Origin: JAKACA01 sp049510975
Lineage (GTDB): Bacteria > Actinomycetota > Acidimicrobiia > Acidimicrobiales > Bog-793
Reading direction: 5' to 3'
DNA length: 64,000 bases
Assembly: GCA_049510975.1 (NCBI GenBank)
Contig: JBEKYM010000013.1
Coordinates: 1-64,000, forward strand
Shown here piece after piece: positions 56,722 to 64,000 of the stretch (position 1 is its first letter; every line of letters starts with the position of its first letter). A program made the translations under genes and the position numbers. The notes beneath the pieces were generated by a model. The model saw only the letters and a list, made by a program, of their open reading frames with translations. It did no database searches and was not told where the DNA came from.

Positions 56722-58124
56722 CAGGCGAGCTCCTCCGGCGTTGCGAACCGCCCGAGCACGGCGGTGGCAGCTGCCACGGCCGGCGACACGAGGTGCGTGC
56801 GCCCGCCACGGCCCTGGCGGCCCTCGAAGTTGCGGTTCGAAGTGGACGCGCAGCGCTCGCCGACCGAGAGCTGGTCGGGGTTCATCCCGAGGCACATCGA
56901 GCATCCGGACTCGCGCCACTCGAAGCCGGACCGCTCGAAGATCCGATCGAGCCCCTCCTTCTCGGCGGCCGCTTTCACGTGCCGCGACCCCGGCACCACG
57001 AGAACCCGCAGGCCGGCTTTCACGGTGCGACCGTCGAGGACGGCAGCAGCCGCCCGCAAGTCCTCGAGTCGCGAGTTCGTGCAGGAGCCGATGAACACGG
57101 TGTCGACCGGGATGTCGCGGACCGCCGTCCCGGCTTTGATGCCCATGTACGCGAGCGCCCGCTCGGCCGCCTCCCGCTCGGCGGCGGTGGCGAGGTCCTC
57201 CGGGTGAGGGACGACCCCGTCGATCGCCACGACCTGGGCGGGGTTCGTTCCCCAGGTCACGAAAGGCCGCAGGGAGGCGGCGTCGAGCTCGACCTCGGTG
57301 TCGAAGCTGGCGTCACGGTCGGTACGAAGGGAGCGCCAGACCTCGAGGGCGCGCTCCCAGTCCTGCCCGGCCGGCGCGTGCGGGCGCCCTTCGAGGTAGG
57401 CAAAGGTCGTGTCGTCCGGAGCGACCATGCCGGCGCGGGCTCCCGCCTCGATCGACATGTTGCAGACGGTCATCCGCCCGTCCATCGACAGCGAGGTGAT
57501 GCCCGAGCCGCGGTACTCGATGACGTGGCCGACGCCTCCGGTCGTGCCGAGTCGGCCCACGATGCTGAGGACGATGTCCTTCGCGCTCACGCCCGCCGGC
57601 ACGTCGCCCTCCACCGTCACCGACATCGTCTTCGGCCGCTTCTGGGGCAGGGTCTGGCTGGCGAGCACGTGCTCGACCTCGGACGTGCCGATCCCGAAGG
57701 CGAGCGCCCCGAAGGCTCCGTGGGTCGAGGTGTGGCTGTCGCCGCAGACGATGGTCATGCCCGGCTGGGTGAGGCCCTGCTCGGGACCGATGACGTGAAC
57801 GATGCCCTGGTTCTCGTGCCCCATCGGCCAGCACGTGATGCCGAATTGCCGGCAGTTCTCATCGAGCGCCTCGAGCTGGCGGCGCGAGATCGGGTCGGCA
57901 ACTCGACCGTCGGCGGGCAGGATGGTGGGAACGTTGTGGTCCGCCGTGGCGATGGTGAGATCGGGTCGTCGCACTTTGCGGCCGGCCATCCGCAAGCCGT
58001 CGAAGGCTTGCGGGGAAGTCACCTCGTGCAGCAGGTGCAGGTCGATGTAGAGCAGGTCGGGTTCGCCGGCCCCGCCGCGGCGGACGACGTGGCGATCCCA
58101 GACCTTTTCGGCAAGTGTCGGCAT
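56721..58124 (-). CDS. leuC: 3-isopropylmalate dehydratase large subunit
   Basis: LeuC carries the 4Fe-4S cluster that isomerises 2- to 3-isopropylmalate. It has IDLHLLHEVTSPQAFDGLR, TADHNVPT, VCGDSHTSTHGAFGALAFG, the cluster Cys in FIGSCTNSR and the Cys pair in GCSMCLGMN, and the late STSNRNFEGRQG. The length is 467 aa. The ATG shares one base with the greA stop, so it is the second gene of a greA-leuC-leuD unit. Confidence 0.97.
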   Translation of the reverse strand: MPTLAEKVWDRHVVRRGGAGEPDLLYIDLHLLHEVTSPQAFDGLRMAGRKVRRPDLTIATADHNVPTILPADGRVADPISRRQLEALDENCRQFGITCWPMGHENQGIVHVIGPEQGLTQPGMTIVCGDSHTSTHGAFGALAFGIGTSEVEHVLASQTLPQKRPKTMSVTVEGDVPAGVSAKDIVLSIVGRLGTTGGVGHVIEYRGSGITSLSMDGRMTVCNMSIEAGARAGMVAPDDTTFAYLEGRPHAPAGQDWERALEVWRSLRTDRDASFDTEVELDAASLRPFVTWGTNPAQVVAIDGVVPHPEDLATAAEREAAERALAYMGIKAGTAVRDIPVDTVFIGSCTNSRLEDLRAAAAVLDGRTVKAGLRVLVVPGSRHVKAAAEKEGLDRIFERSGFEWRESGCSMCLGMNPDQLSVGERCASTSNRNFEGRQGRGGRTHLVSPAVAAATAVLGRFATPEELA

Positions 58125-58594
58125 CAGTCTCCGATGGAAACGATCTCGGCAGCGAGCGAGCCGCTCGGCGCCTCGTATTCGACCCGGTCGCCGGGCTTGC
58201 GACCGATGAGCGCCTTGCCGAGGGGTGAGCCGGGCGAGATGACCGACACCCCCTCGCGTCGCTCCTCGATGGAGCCGACGAGATATCGCTCGGTGTCGTC
58301 ATCGCCCTCGTAGCGGATCTCGACGACGACACCCGGGTTGACGACGCCTTGGCGGCCGACGGCTTCGTCGACGATGACGGCATCGCCCAGCATCGCCTGG
58401 AGCTGGCGGATGCGGGCTTCCATCTTGCCCTGGGAGTCCTTGGCGGCGTGATAGTCGCCGTTCTCGGACAGGTCCCCGAGCATGCGGGCGGCTTCGATCT
58501 GACGGGCGATCTCGACGCGCCCACGCGTCGTCAAGTCCTCGAGCTCGGCGACCAGGCGCGCATGGGTGGCTGCGGTGAGCTGCGTCTCGGTCAT
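58124..58594 (-). CDS. greA: Transcription elongation factor GreA
   Basis: GreA enters the RNA polymerase secondary channel and rescues backtracked complexes. The N-terminal coiled coil (ATHARLVAELEDLTTRGRVE) ends in the acidic tip LGDLSENGDYHAAKD, and the C-terminal globular domain has SVISPGSPLGKALIGRKPGD. The ATG at 58592-58594 gives 156 aa, the normal length. A TAACCT box lies 7 nt upstream, which suggests a leaderless mRNA. It heads the leuCD transcript here. Confidence 0.94.
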   Translation of the reverse strand: MTETQLTAATHARLVAELEDLTTRGRVEIARQIEAARMLGDLSENGDYHAAKDSQGKMEARIRQLQAMLGDAVIVDEAVGRQGVVNPGVVVEIRYEGDDDTERYLVGSIEERREGVSVISPGSPLGKALIGRKPGDRVEYEAPSGSLAAEIVSIGD

Positions 58595-58656
58595 TGCCAG
58601 CAGGTTAGTGCTCGGGATCGTCCCGTTCCCCCTGACAGGGCGTTCCGGCACGGCGG

Positions 58657-60285
58657 CTAGCTTCCCGTTCCGGCGTCGCCGCGACCGCCGGCGCCCTCGT
58701 GGCCGGCATCGTCGTGGCTGGCATCGTCGTGGCTGGCATCGTCGTGGCCGGCATCATCGTGGCCGGCATCGCCCTCGCCGGCCAGCAGGCGCCCGATCAG
58801 CACCTCGAGGTCGACGAAGGCGAAGCGCACCGACGAGTCGCTCGTGCCGTACGGCAGCAGCAGGGTGTTCCCGCAGGCGAGGGCGCCGCAGGAGTACACG
58901 ACGTTGGGCACGTACCCTTCGCGCTCGCTGGCAAGGGGGCGCAGGACCGGCTCGGCCAGAGCGCCGATGACCCGCGTCGGGTCGTCGAGATCGAGCAGGA
59001 TGGCGCCGAGGCAGTACTCCCGCATGGCGCCGACCCCGTGGGTGATGACGAGCCAGCCGGCGGCCGTCTCGATGGGCGAGCCGGCGTTGCCGAGCTGGAT
59101 GAGCTCCCAGGGGTAGCGGGGGGACTGCAGAGTCGTCGGGCTGCCCCACACGCGTCCGTCGGCCGAAGTGGCGATGGCGTTGCTCTCGCGATCCCAACGG
59201 GACAGGGCCGTGAACCGGCCGCCGACCTTGCGCGGGAACAGCGCCATGCCCTTGTTCTTGGCGGCCGGACCGGCGAGCTGGCTGATCCGGAACCGCCGGA
59301 AGTCCCTCGTCTCGATGAGCTGTGGCTCGACCTGTGCGCCGTCGAAGGCCGTGTAGGTGGCGTAGTAGCGGCTTTGACCGTCGTCGCCGGTGAAGCGGAC
59401 GAACCGGGCGTCCTCCATGCCGTGCGACTCAGACGGCGCCCTCGGCCAGAGCACCCGTTCCGACAGCGGCGTGGTGGCGTCGAACTCGACCTCGTAGTTG
59501 CAAGCGGCGATGCGGCGGGCGCGCTCGTCGGTGCGCGGTCCGCCGTGGCGGGAGAGGCGCTGTCCTGTCATGGCCGAGAGCACCTTCTCGAGGGCTTCGG
59601 CCCCGAACTCGGCCGGGAGCCGGCCGGTGATGAACGACGAGCTCTCGTCGTCGGAGCCGGCTTCGGCGAGCTTGGCGCGAAGCAGCGCCCTGTCGTAGGT
59701 CGTCGGCAGCGGCCGGCCGGCGGCGAGACAGCTGCCTTTTGCATCGAGCACCAACTGGTGACCCGGACCGGCCACGCCCGAGCGGAACTCGATGCTCGAG
59801 AGGTGGCCCTCGCCGACGGCGCGCAGGCTGAGGACGAATCGCACGGCTCCGGGCCGGAGCCCAGACTGGTCGGGGTGGGCGACCACCGACGGGTTGAACA
59901 GGGCCGCTGCCTCGATCGAGTACTCGTGGGTGAAGCAGGCGCCGATGTACAGCTGCCGCTCGTCCGACAGCCCCGTCACGTCGACGAGCCGGTGCGCCAC
60001 GGCGTCGTAGTTCGACGAGAAGATGCTGGCGAGATCCCGGTGGCGGCGGCCGTACCGCTCGAAGATGTCGGCGAGTGTCGACACGACCGTCGCCTCGTCG
60101 AGGGACAGGATGCGGTGGAGCACGCCGGAGGTCCGCGAGGCGCGGTCGAGTGCAAGCTCCTGGCCGGGCACGAAGAGCCGGGCGAGCACGCGGGCGGGGT
60201 CGGGCTCGATGACGGGCTTCACCCGAGTGAGCAGCGGGCGGCCCACGACCGTGTCGCCGGCGAGCGCGGCGGTGGGAGTCGTCAC
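58657..60285 (-). CDS. GH130-type glycosidase or phosphorylase
   Basis: A 542-aa protein with the GH130 five-blade core at about residues 190-500. Diagnostic parts are SHGMEDARFVRF, YYATYTAFDGAQVEPQLIETRDF, KNKGMALFPRKVGGRFTALSRWD and GYVPNVVYSCGAL. GH130 enzymes act on beta-mannosides by phosphorolysis or hydrolysis; which applies here is unclear. The last 40 residues form a repeat of A-G/S-H-D-D units (about five), encoded by 15-bp tandem DNA repeats. It starts 8 nt after the alpha-toroid gene on the same strand. Confidence 0.82.
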   Translation of the reverse strand: MTTPTAALAGDTVVGRPLLTRVKPVIEPDPARVLARLFVPGQELALDRASRTSGVLHRILSLDEATVVSTLADIFERYGRRHRDLASIFSSNYDAVAHRLVDVTGLSDERQLYIGACFTHEYSIEAAALFNPSVVAHPDQSGLRPGAVRFVLSLRAVGEGHLSSIEFRSGVAGPGHQLVLDAKGSCLAAGRPLPTTYDRALLRAKLAEAGSDDESSSFITGRLPAEFGAEALEKVLSAMTGQRLSRHGGPRTDERARRIAACNYEVEFDATTPLSERVLWPRAPSESHGMEDARFVRFTGDDGQSRYYATYTAFDGAQVEPQLIETRDFRRFRISQLAGPAAKNKGMALFPRKVGGRFTALSRWDRESNAIATSADGRVWGSPTTLQSPRYPWELIQLGNAGSPIETAAGWLVITHGVGAMREYCLGAILLDLDDPTRVIGALAEPVLRPLASEREGYVPNVVYSCGALACGNTLLLPYGTSDSSVRFAFVDLEVLIGRLLAGEGDAGHDDAGHDDASHDDASHDDAGHEGAGGRGDAGTGS

Positions 60286-60292
60286 CGGTCCC

Positions 60293-61324
60293 TCACCGGG
60301 TCAGGACGTGCAGGCGGCGAGCTTGTTGCAGCGTGGAGAGCACGGCCAAGGTCGACTCGGCGCCCTGGTTCTCGTTTCGCCCCTCGCGCTCGAGCCCGTC
60401 ACAGCCCCCGCCGCTCTCGGCGTCGTGCAGAGGGGTTCTGGCGTCGTTCTCGCCGAGGAACCAGGCGGCTGCGAGCTGGACGCCCTCGGCCCAGCGGAGA
60501 TCGCCCGTCAGCGCGTAGGCGCGCCCGCACGCCTCGGCGAGCGCGGCCACCTCGATCGGCTGCTGGTCGAAGGCGGGCCCGACCTCGCCGGGCCCGCGAC
60601 CGCCGACCGGCGTGACCGACAGGTGGCGATCGCCGGTCTCGATCTCGAGCAGCCAGCCCAACAGCGAGAGCCCGTCGGCCTGGAGCGACTCGTCGCCGAG
60701 CGCCGTCCCGGCGGCAATCAGGGCCTCCGGCAGGAGGGCGTTGGCGTAGGTGAGGCGGTCCTCAGGCCATGGCCACGACGTCTCCTGGCGCGGTCGGCCG
60801 ATCCTGCGAGCAGCGGCCACGAGCAGCGTTCGCGCCTCGCGATGCTCGGGAAAGACGGCGAGCACCTCGGCGGCCCCGAGTGCCGCATAGGCCATGGGTC
60901 GGCGCCAGGGCGAGTGCCAAACGGCTCCTCGACCGAAGCTGTCGAGGGCGGCATGGCCCCTGCGAGCACCGCGGGGCCCGGAGACGACGGCACCGAGGCC
61001 CCACAGTGCCCGGCCCCAGCAGTCGCCGATGCCGGGACGGTCCTGCCAGCGCCGATCGACTCCGAGGCGGTTGTGGAAGCGCCCGTCGCCTGCCTGCGCC
61101 GCCAGTGTGAACTTCAAGTAGATCTCGGCGAGCACCTGCAGCTCCTGCTCGCACTCGGAGGTGGCGGCGATGGGCTCGCGGCTCACGGTCACGAGGGCGC
61201 GGGCGACGTCGTCGACGCAGTAGCCCTCGTGTTCTCTCGGGCTGCGGCCTTCGGCGTGCTCGAACAGGCCGGTGTCGTCGGTCAGGCGGCGCAGGTGGGC
61301 GAAGGAGGGAGCCGGAGTGCTCAC
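60293..61324 (-). CDS. Alpha/alpha-toroid glycan-linked protein
   Basis: A 343-aa protein made of repeated helical pairs, resembling six-hairpin glycosidases. It has GYCVDDVARALVTVSRE, RWQDRPGIGDCWGRALWGLG and ETSWPWPEDRLTYANALLPEAL, with conserved Trp, Asp and Glu residues expected to line a sugar cleft. I do not know the substrate. The GTG overlaps the stop of the GT4 gene (GTGA), and the GH130 gene follows it. The three probably act on one glycan. Confidence 0.68.
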   Translation of the reverse strand: MSTPAPSFAHLRRLTDDTGLFEHAEGRSPREHEGYCVDDVARALVTVSREPIAATSECEQELQVLAEIYLKFTLAAQAGDGRFHNRLGVDRRWQDRPGIGDCWGRALWGLGAVVSGPRGARRGHAALDSFGRGAVWHSPWRRPMAYAALGAAEVLAVFPEHREARTLLVAAARRIGRPRQETSWPWPEDRLTYANALLPEALIAAGTALGDESLQADGLSLLGWLLEIETGDRHLSVTPVGGRGPGEVGPAFDQQPIEVAALAEACGRAYALTGDLRWAEGVQLAAAWFLGENDARTPLHDAESGGGCDGLEREGRNENQGAESTLAVLSTLQQARRLHVLTR

Positions 61325-62451
61325 GAGGCGGCGACGAGCCGGCGGGTGACGAGGCCGGAGGCGAGCTCGCGGTAGCGCTGGCCCACGGCGCTCCACACGA
61401 GCGACGGTGCCTGCGCGGCCGCCTGTGCCGACATCTTCTCGGCGAGTCCCGGCTCGGTGAGGACGCGCCGAAGCGCTGCGGTCACGGCAGCGGGGTCGCG
61501 CTGCGGCACGATGATGCCGGAGCCGGGCGTCAGGAGCTCGACGGCGTGCGGGAAGCCGGTCGAGACGACCGGCCGGCCGGCGGCGACGGCCTCGATGAGG
61601 ACACCGGAAGTGACCTGGTCGGGGGAGTCGTACGGCAGCAGCACGACATCGGCGGACGCCACGAGGCGGGCCAGTTCCGGTACCGCCAGGTAGCTCTCGT
61701 CCATCTCGACGAGGTCCTCGACGCCGAGGGCGGCGGCCTGCGCCGCCAGCGCGTGGCGGTACTGCTCGCCGTCGCGATCGAGCACCTTCGGATGGGTCTT
61801 GCCGACGACGAGGTAGCGCGGGTGCAGGTCGCGCAGCTCGGGCATCGCCGCGATCGCCCATTCGATGCCCTTGCCCGGGCCGAGCAGCCCCCAGGTGAGG
61901 ATGACGGGCCGGGCGCCGTCGGAGCGCTCGACTTCGACGCCGCGATGGTCGATCGCACCGTGGGGGATGACCGTCACTGCGGCCGGGTCGACGCCGTACT
62001 GCTCGACCAGGCGCCGGCGGGCCGTCTCGGCCATGGTCACCACGATGTCCGCGCTGGCAACGAGCCGTTCGAGGATCTCACGCTGGCTGCGGGTGGGCTC
62101 CAGCAGGACGGTGTGCAGCACCATGATGGTGGGCGGCGTGAGTGCTTCGACGATCTCGACCACGTCCACGCCGTCAGGTCCGCCATAGATGCCGTATTCG
62201 TGCTGCACGATCACGGCTTGGAACTCGTTCATGGTGCTCACCGCAGCCGCGGCGCTGGCCGGCGACCCGTTCAGCAGGTGGCCGACGACCTCGCGGCCGT
62301 GGTAGCCCTCGCAGCCGGCGTCGAGAACGGAGATCACTCCGACGTGGCCGGGCGATCGACTCAGCTGCTTGTACAAAGCGGCGGTGAAGGTCGCCAACCC
62401 GCACTGCGTCGGGGGGTAGGTGCTCAACAACGCAAGGGTGGTGCGGCTCAT
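61321..62451 (-). CDS. GT4-family glycosyltransferase
   Basis: A 376-aa GT-B transferase. It has the N-terminal LLSTYPPTQCGLATFTAALY with the donor-loop Gly, VQHEYGIYGG, VIPHGAIDH, LTWGLLGPGKGIEWAIAAM and the E-x7-E type donor site in GVLIEAVAAGRPVVSTGFP. The sugar is not evident. The ATG at 62449-62451 fits the family N-terminus and has a GGAG site upstream. It heads the GT4 / alpha-toroid / GH130 unit. Confidence 0.87.
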   Translation of the reverse strand: MSRTTLALLSTYPPTQCGLATFTAALYKQLSRSPGHVGVISVLDAGCEGYHGREVVGHLLNGSPASAAAAVSTMNEFQAVIVQHEYGIYGGPDGVDVVEIVEALTPPTIMVLHTVLLEPTRSQREILERLVASADIVVTMAETARRRLVEQYGVDPAAVTVIPHGAIDHRGVEVERSDGARPVILTWGLLGPGKGIEWAIAAMPELRDLHPRYLVVGKTHPKVLDRDGEQYRHALAAQAAALGVEDLVEMDESYLAVPELARLVASADVVLLPYDSPDQVTSGVLIEAVAAGRPVVSTGFPHAVELLTPGSGIIVPQRDPAAVTAALRRVLTEPGLAEKMSAQAAAQAPSLVWSAVGQRYRELASGLVTRRLVAAS

Positions 62452-62755
62452 ATGCTCCGGCTTCGGATGTTCCCCTCGGCCCCGCACGGTGCGGCACCTG
62501 GTCGTCGACATCCCTGCCACGGCGATCGCCCCTTGGCGGCAGCGCTTCGCGGGCCAGCGATGAGCGGACGTCGGGCAACGACCGTCAACCAGCTGGCTCA
62601 ACCACCTTCGAGGCTACCGGCGCCGGGCGGCGCGTCGGGTTTCTGCGGGCAGTCGACACAGGGTTGTCACGCCGCCGGTCGATGTGTGCAGCGGAACCCG
62701 GTGCGGGCACGGGCCAGGTCGCGCAGGGCCGAATCGGGCGCTGGCGGGCGCCGGG
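62452..62755. other. Gap upstream of the leuB promoter, no gene seen
   Basis: This 304-bp stretch separates the divergent glycan cluster and leuB. It has no reading frame with family resemblance, and I see no strong hairpin or repeat. Its 3' end carries the sequence leading into the leuB promoter at 62756. It presumably also holds the promoter of the GT4 gene on the minus strand, which I could not place. Confidence 0.6.
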
Positions 62756-62784
62756 TTGACGGAGAGCCCTCGTCCGGTCAGACT
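62756..62784 (+). promoter_or_regulatory. Promoter of the leuB attenuator transcript
   Basis: TTGACG (62756-62761) and CAGACT (62779-62784) are separated by exactly 17 nt. The leader-peptide ATG begins 9 nt after the -10 box. Spacing, -10 form (CANACT) and near-leaderless start match the ilvB and leuA leaders. Confidence 0.78.
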
Positions 62785-62792
62785 TTGTCTCG

Positions 62793-62843
62793 ATGAACCG
62801 GGCACCAGTCGTCGCCGACGCGGGGATCGTAATTCGCACCTAG
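62793..62843 (+). CDS. Leader peptide of the leuB attenuator, Val/Ile-rich
   Basis: A 16-codon frame reading MNRAPVVADAGIVIRT and ending TAG. It contains Val-Val and Ile-Val-Ile but no Leu, although the gene behind it belongs to leucine synthesis. It would therefore respond to valine and isoleucine supply. The predicted RNA start is about 2 nt upstream of the ATG. Two of the codons, GTA and ATT, are rare in this GC-rich window. Confidence 0.78.
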   Translation: MNRAPVVADAGIVIRT

Positions 62844-62844
62844 G

Positions 62845-62864
62845 CGCGCCTGCCCCCGAGCGCG
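62845..62864 (+). promoter_or_regulatory. First stem-loop of the leuB attenuator
   Basis: CGCGC (62845-62849) can pair with GCGCG (62860-62864) around a 10-nt loop. It begins two bases after the leader stop codon, as do the first hairpins of the other two attenuators, but it is shorter, with 5 bp. Confidence 0.5.
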
Positions 62865-62867
62865 TCC

Positions 62868-62901
62868 AAGGCCGTCCACCCGGTGGGCGGCCTTTTGCTT
62901 T
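62868..62901 (+). terminator. Rho-independent terminator of the leuB attenuator
   Basis: AAGGCCG, T, CCACC (62868-62880) pairs with GGTGG, G, CGGCCTT (62882-62894), with a U-G wobble in the middle. TTTTGCTTT follows at 62893-62901. This 13-bp stem is a strong intrinsic terminator and stands 50 nt before the leuB start. Confidence 0.9.
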
Positions 62902-62951
62902 GCCAGAGTCATCCACCGACACCTCACCATCTCCGAAGGAAGATCCGCCAC

Positions 62952-64000
62952 GTGACCGAGAGCCAGGGCCAAGACCAAGTCGACAACAGCGAGGCTGGAT
63001 CGAGCGTGCCGTCGAACTTCCGATCGGGGTCGCACCGTGTGGGCGTCATCGGCGGCGACGGCATCGGCCCCGAGGTGCTCGCCGAGGCGCTCAAAGTCGT
63101 GAAGGCTGCGGGCGTCACCCTCTCGACGACCGACTACGACCTCGGCGCCGACCACTATCTCGCCACCGGCGAGGTGCTCGACGACAGGACGCTCGAGCGG
63201 CTGCGAGGCGAGGACGCCATCCTGCTCGGTGCCGTCGGTCCGCCGATCGGCTCCACGGCCGTGCCTTCGGGGCTGCTCGAACGTGGGCTGCTCCTGCGGT
63301 TGCGTTTCGAGCTCGATCTCTACGTCAACTTGCGTCCCTTCATCTCCTCGCCCGGCTCGGTCGCCGGCGGCGCCGACTTTGCGGTCGTGCGCGAGAACAC
63401 CGAAGGCCCGTACGCAGGCGAGGGCGGGCTGCTCCGCAAGGGAACCCCGCACGAAGTGGCGACGCAAGGATCGGTCAATACCCGGCACGGTGTGGAGCGC
63501 TGCATCCGCTTCGCGTTCTCGCTCGCCGAGGGTCGTCCCCGGCGGCACCTGACCCTCGTGCACAAGACGAACGTCCTGCAGTTCTCCGGCGACCTCTGGG
63601 CAAGAACTTTTGCCGAGGTCGCTGGCGAGTACCCCGACATCGAGACGGCCTATCAACACGTCGATGCCGCCTGCATCCACCTCGTGGAGCGGGCCGATCG
63701 CTACGGCGTGATCGTGACCGACAACCTCTTCGGCGACATCCTCACGGACTTGGCCGGCGCCGTCACCGGTGGCATCGGTTTGGCAGCGTCCGCCAACTTG
63801 AACCCGGCCCGAACCGGACCTTCGCTGTTCGAGCCCGTGCACGGAGCCGCCCACGACATCGCCGGCACCGGCGCCGCCAACCCGCTGGCGGCGATCATCT
63901 CGGCGGCCATGATGCTCGACTACCTGGGCGAGCCTGCAGCCGCAGACCGGGTGCAAAAAGCCGTGCGCAGCCTGCAGGCCGACACGGCGTACTGGGACAA
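62952..64000 (+). CDS. leuB: 3-isopropylmalate dehydrogenase, cut by the window end
   Basis: LeuB oxidises and decarboxylates 3-isopropylmalate with NAD. The frame runs off the right edge after about 349 codons. It has VGVIGGDGIGPEVLAEALKV, LLGAVGPP, the substrate Arg region LRLRFELDLYVNLRPF, VVRENTEGPYAGEGG, VHKTNVLQFSGDLW and DNLFGDILTDLAGAVTGG. A GAAGGAAG site precedes the GTG at 62952; about 28 non-conserved residues come before the dehydrogenase fold. Isocitrate or tartrate dehydrogenases share the fold, but the leucine-type attenuator supports leuB. Confidence 0.9.
   Translation, partial: MTESQGQDQVDNSEAGSSVPSNFRSGSHRVGVIGGDGIGPEVLAEALKVVKAAGVTLSTTDYDLGADHYLATGEVLDDRTLERLRGEDAILLGAVGPPIGSTAVPSGLLERGLLLRLRFELDLYVNLRPFISSPGSVAGGADFAVVRENTEGPYAGEGGLLRKGTPHEVATQGSVNTRHGVERCIRFAFSLAEGRPRRHLTLVHKTNVLQFSGDLWARTFAEVAGEYPDIETAYQHVDAACIHLVERADRYGVIVTDNLFGDILTDLAGAVTGGIGLAASANLNPARTGPSLFEPVHGAAHDIAGTGAANPLAAIISAAMMLDYLGEPAAADRVQKAVRSLQADTAYWD

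Noticed and set aside
62585..62839. Minus-strand 84-codon frame in the leuB upstream gap
   Set aside because: It crosses the leuB promoter and leader and has Arg/Pro/Ala-rich shadow composition with no motif.

Overview
This window is a high-GC, gene-dense piece of an actinobacterial chromosome. The long-type SerA (528 aa), actinobacterial-type SerC, a GatCAB amidotransferase, a PASTA-domain Ser/Thr kinase, a MurA with Asp in place of the active-site Cys, and TreS followed by a maltokinase-like gene all point to Actinomycetota. The lineage could be Acidimicrobiia-like, but that is inference and was not tested. I see no rRNA, tRNA, IS element, prophage or CRISPR array. Almost everything is core metabolism.

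Layout. 1-4.1 kb: the end of an F1Fo ATP synthase operon (atpA tail, atpG, atpD, atpC), then an unusual 2H-phosphoesterase/GNAT fusion. 4.1-8.2 kb: a START-domain protein, a DUF1345 membrane protein, and a minus-strand chain murA-meaB-lipoprotein. 8.4-12.4 kb: glpX, treS and a maltokinase-like gene with eroded catalytic motifs. 12.5-15 kb: galT, a CMD-family protein and an SDR on the minus strand. 15-25 kb: two paralogous secreted hydrolases flanking a cysteine desulfurase, then an aldo/keto reductase, mnmA, ligA and an Asp-box propeller protein. 25-30 kb: the kinase, lipid-type enzymes (SDR, SCP2 domain) and an esterase. 29.9-33.1 kb: gatCAB. 33.3-38.7 kb: ilvD and ilvB-ilvN-ilvC. 38.8-45.6 kb: guaA, a secreted GH18 protein, serC, an aminotransferase and serA. 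45.8-48.8 kb: a GT87-like transferase, an acyl-CoA dehydrogenase and a flavin reductase. 48.9-53.2 kb: a complete sugar ABC importer. 53.2-58.6 kb: leuA, a lipoprotein, and greA-leuC-leuD on the minus strand. 58.7-62.5 kb: a GT4 / alpha-toroid / GH130 glycan cluster. 62.8-64 kb: leuB, cut by the window end.

The strongest regulatory signal is a matched set of three transcription attenuators, in front of ilvB, leuA and leuB. Each has a promoter with a 17-bp spacer and a CANACT -10 box, a leader peptide that begins 7-10 nt after the -10 box (so the leader mRNA is almost leaderless), runs of Leu/Val/Ile codons, and a GC hairpin followed by T residues. The pathway genes ilvD, ilvBNC, leuA, leuCD and leuB lie in separate blocks within 31 kb, and three of the blocks carry such an attenuator.

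The second notable signal is a set of intergenic hairpins with unrelated stems. Two of them share a near-identical loop (TTGTG, 3 nt, CACAGAGCCACGA) and two are weaker relatives. Many operon-first genes also have a TANNNT box 6-8 nt before the start codon, which suggests frequent leaderless transcription. Start codons were chosen from family N-termini, stop/start overlaps, Shine-Dalgarno sites and these boxes. All functional names rest on sequence reading without database searches.
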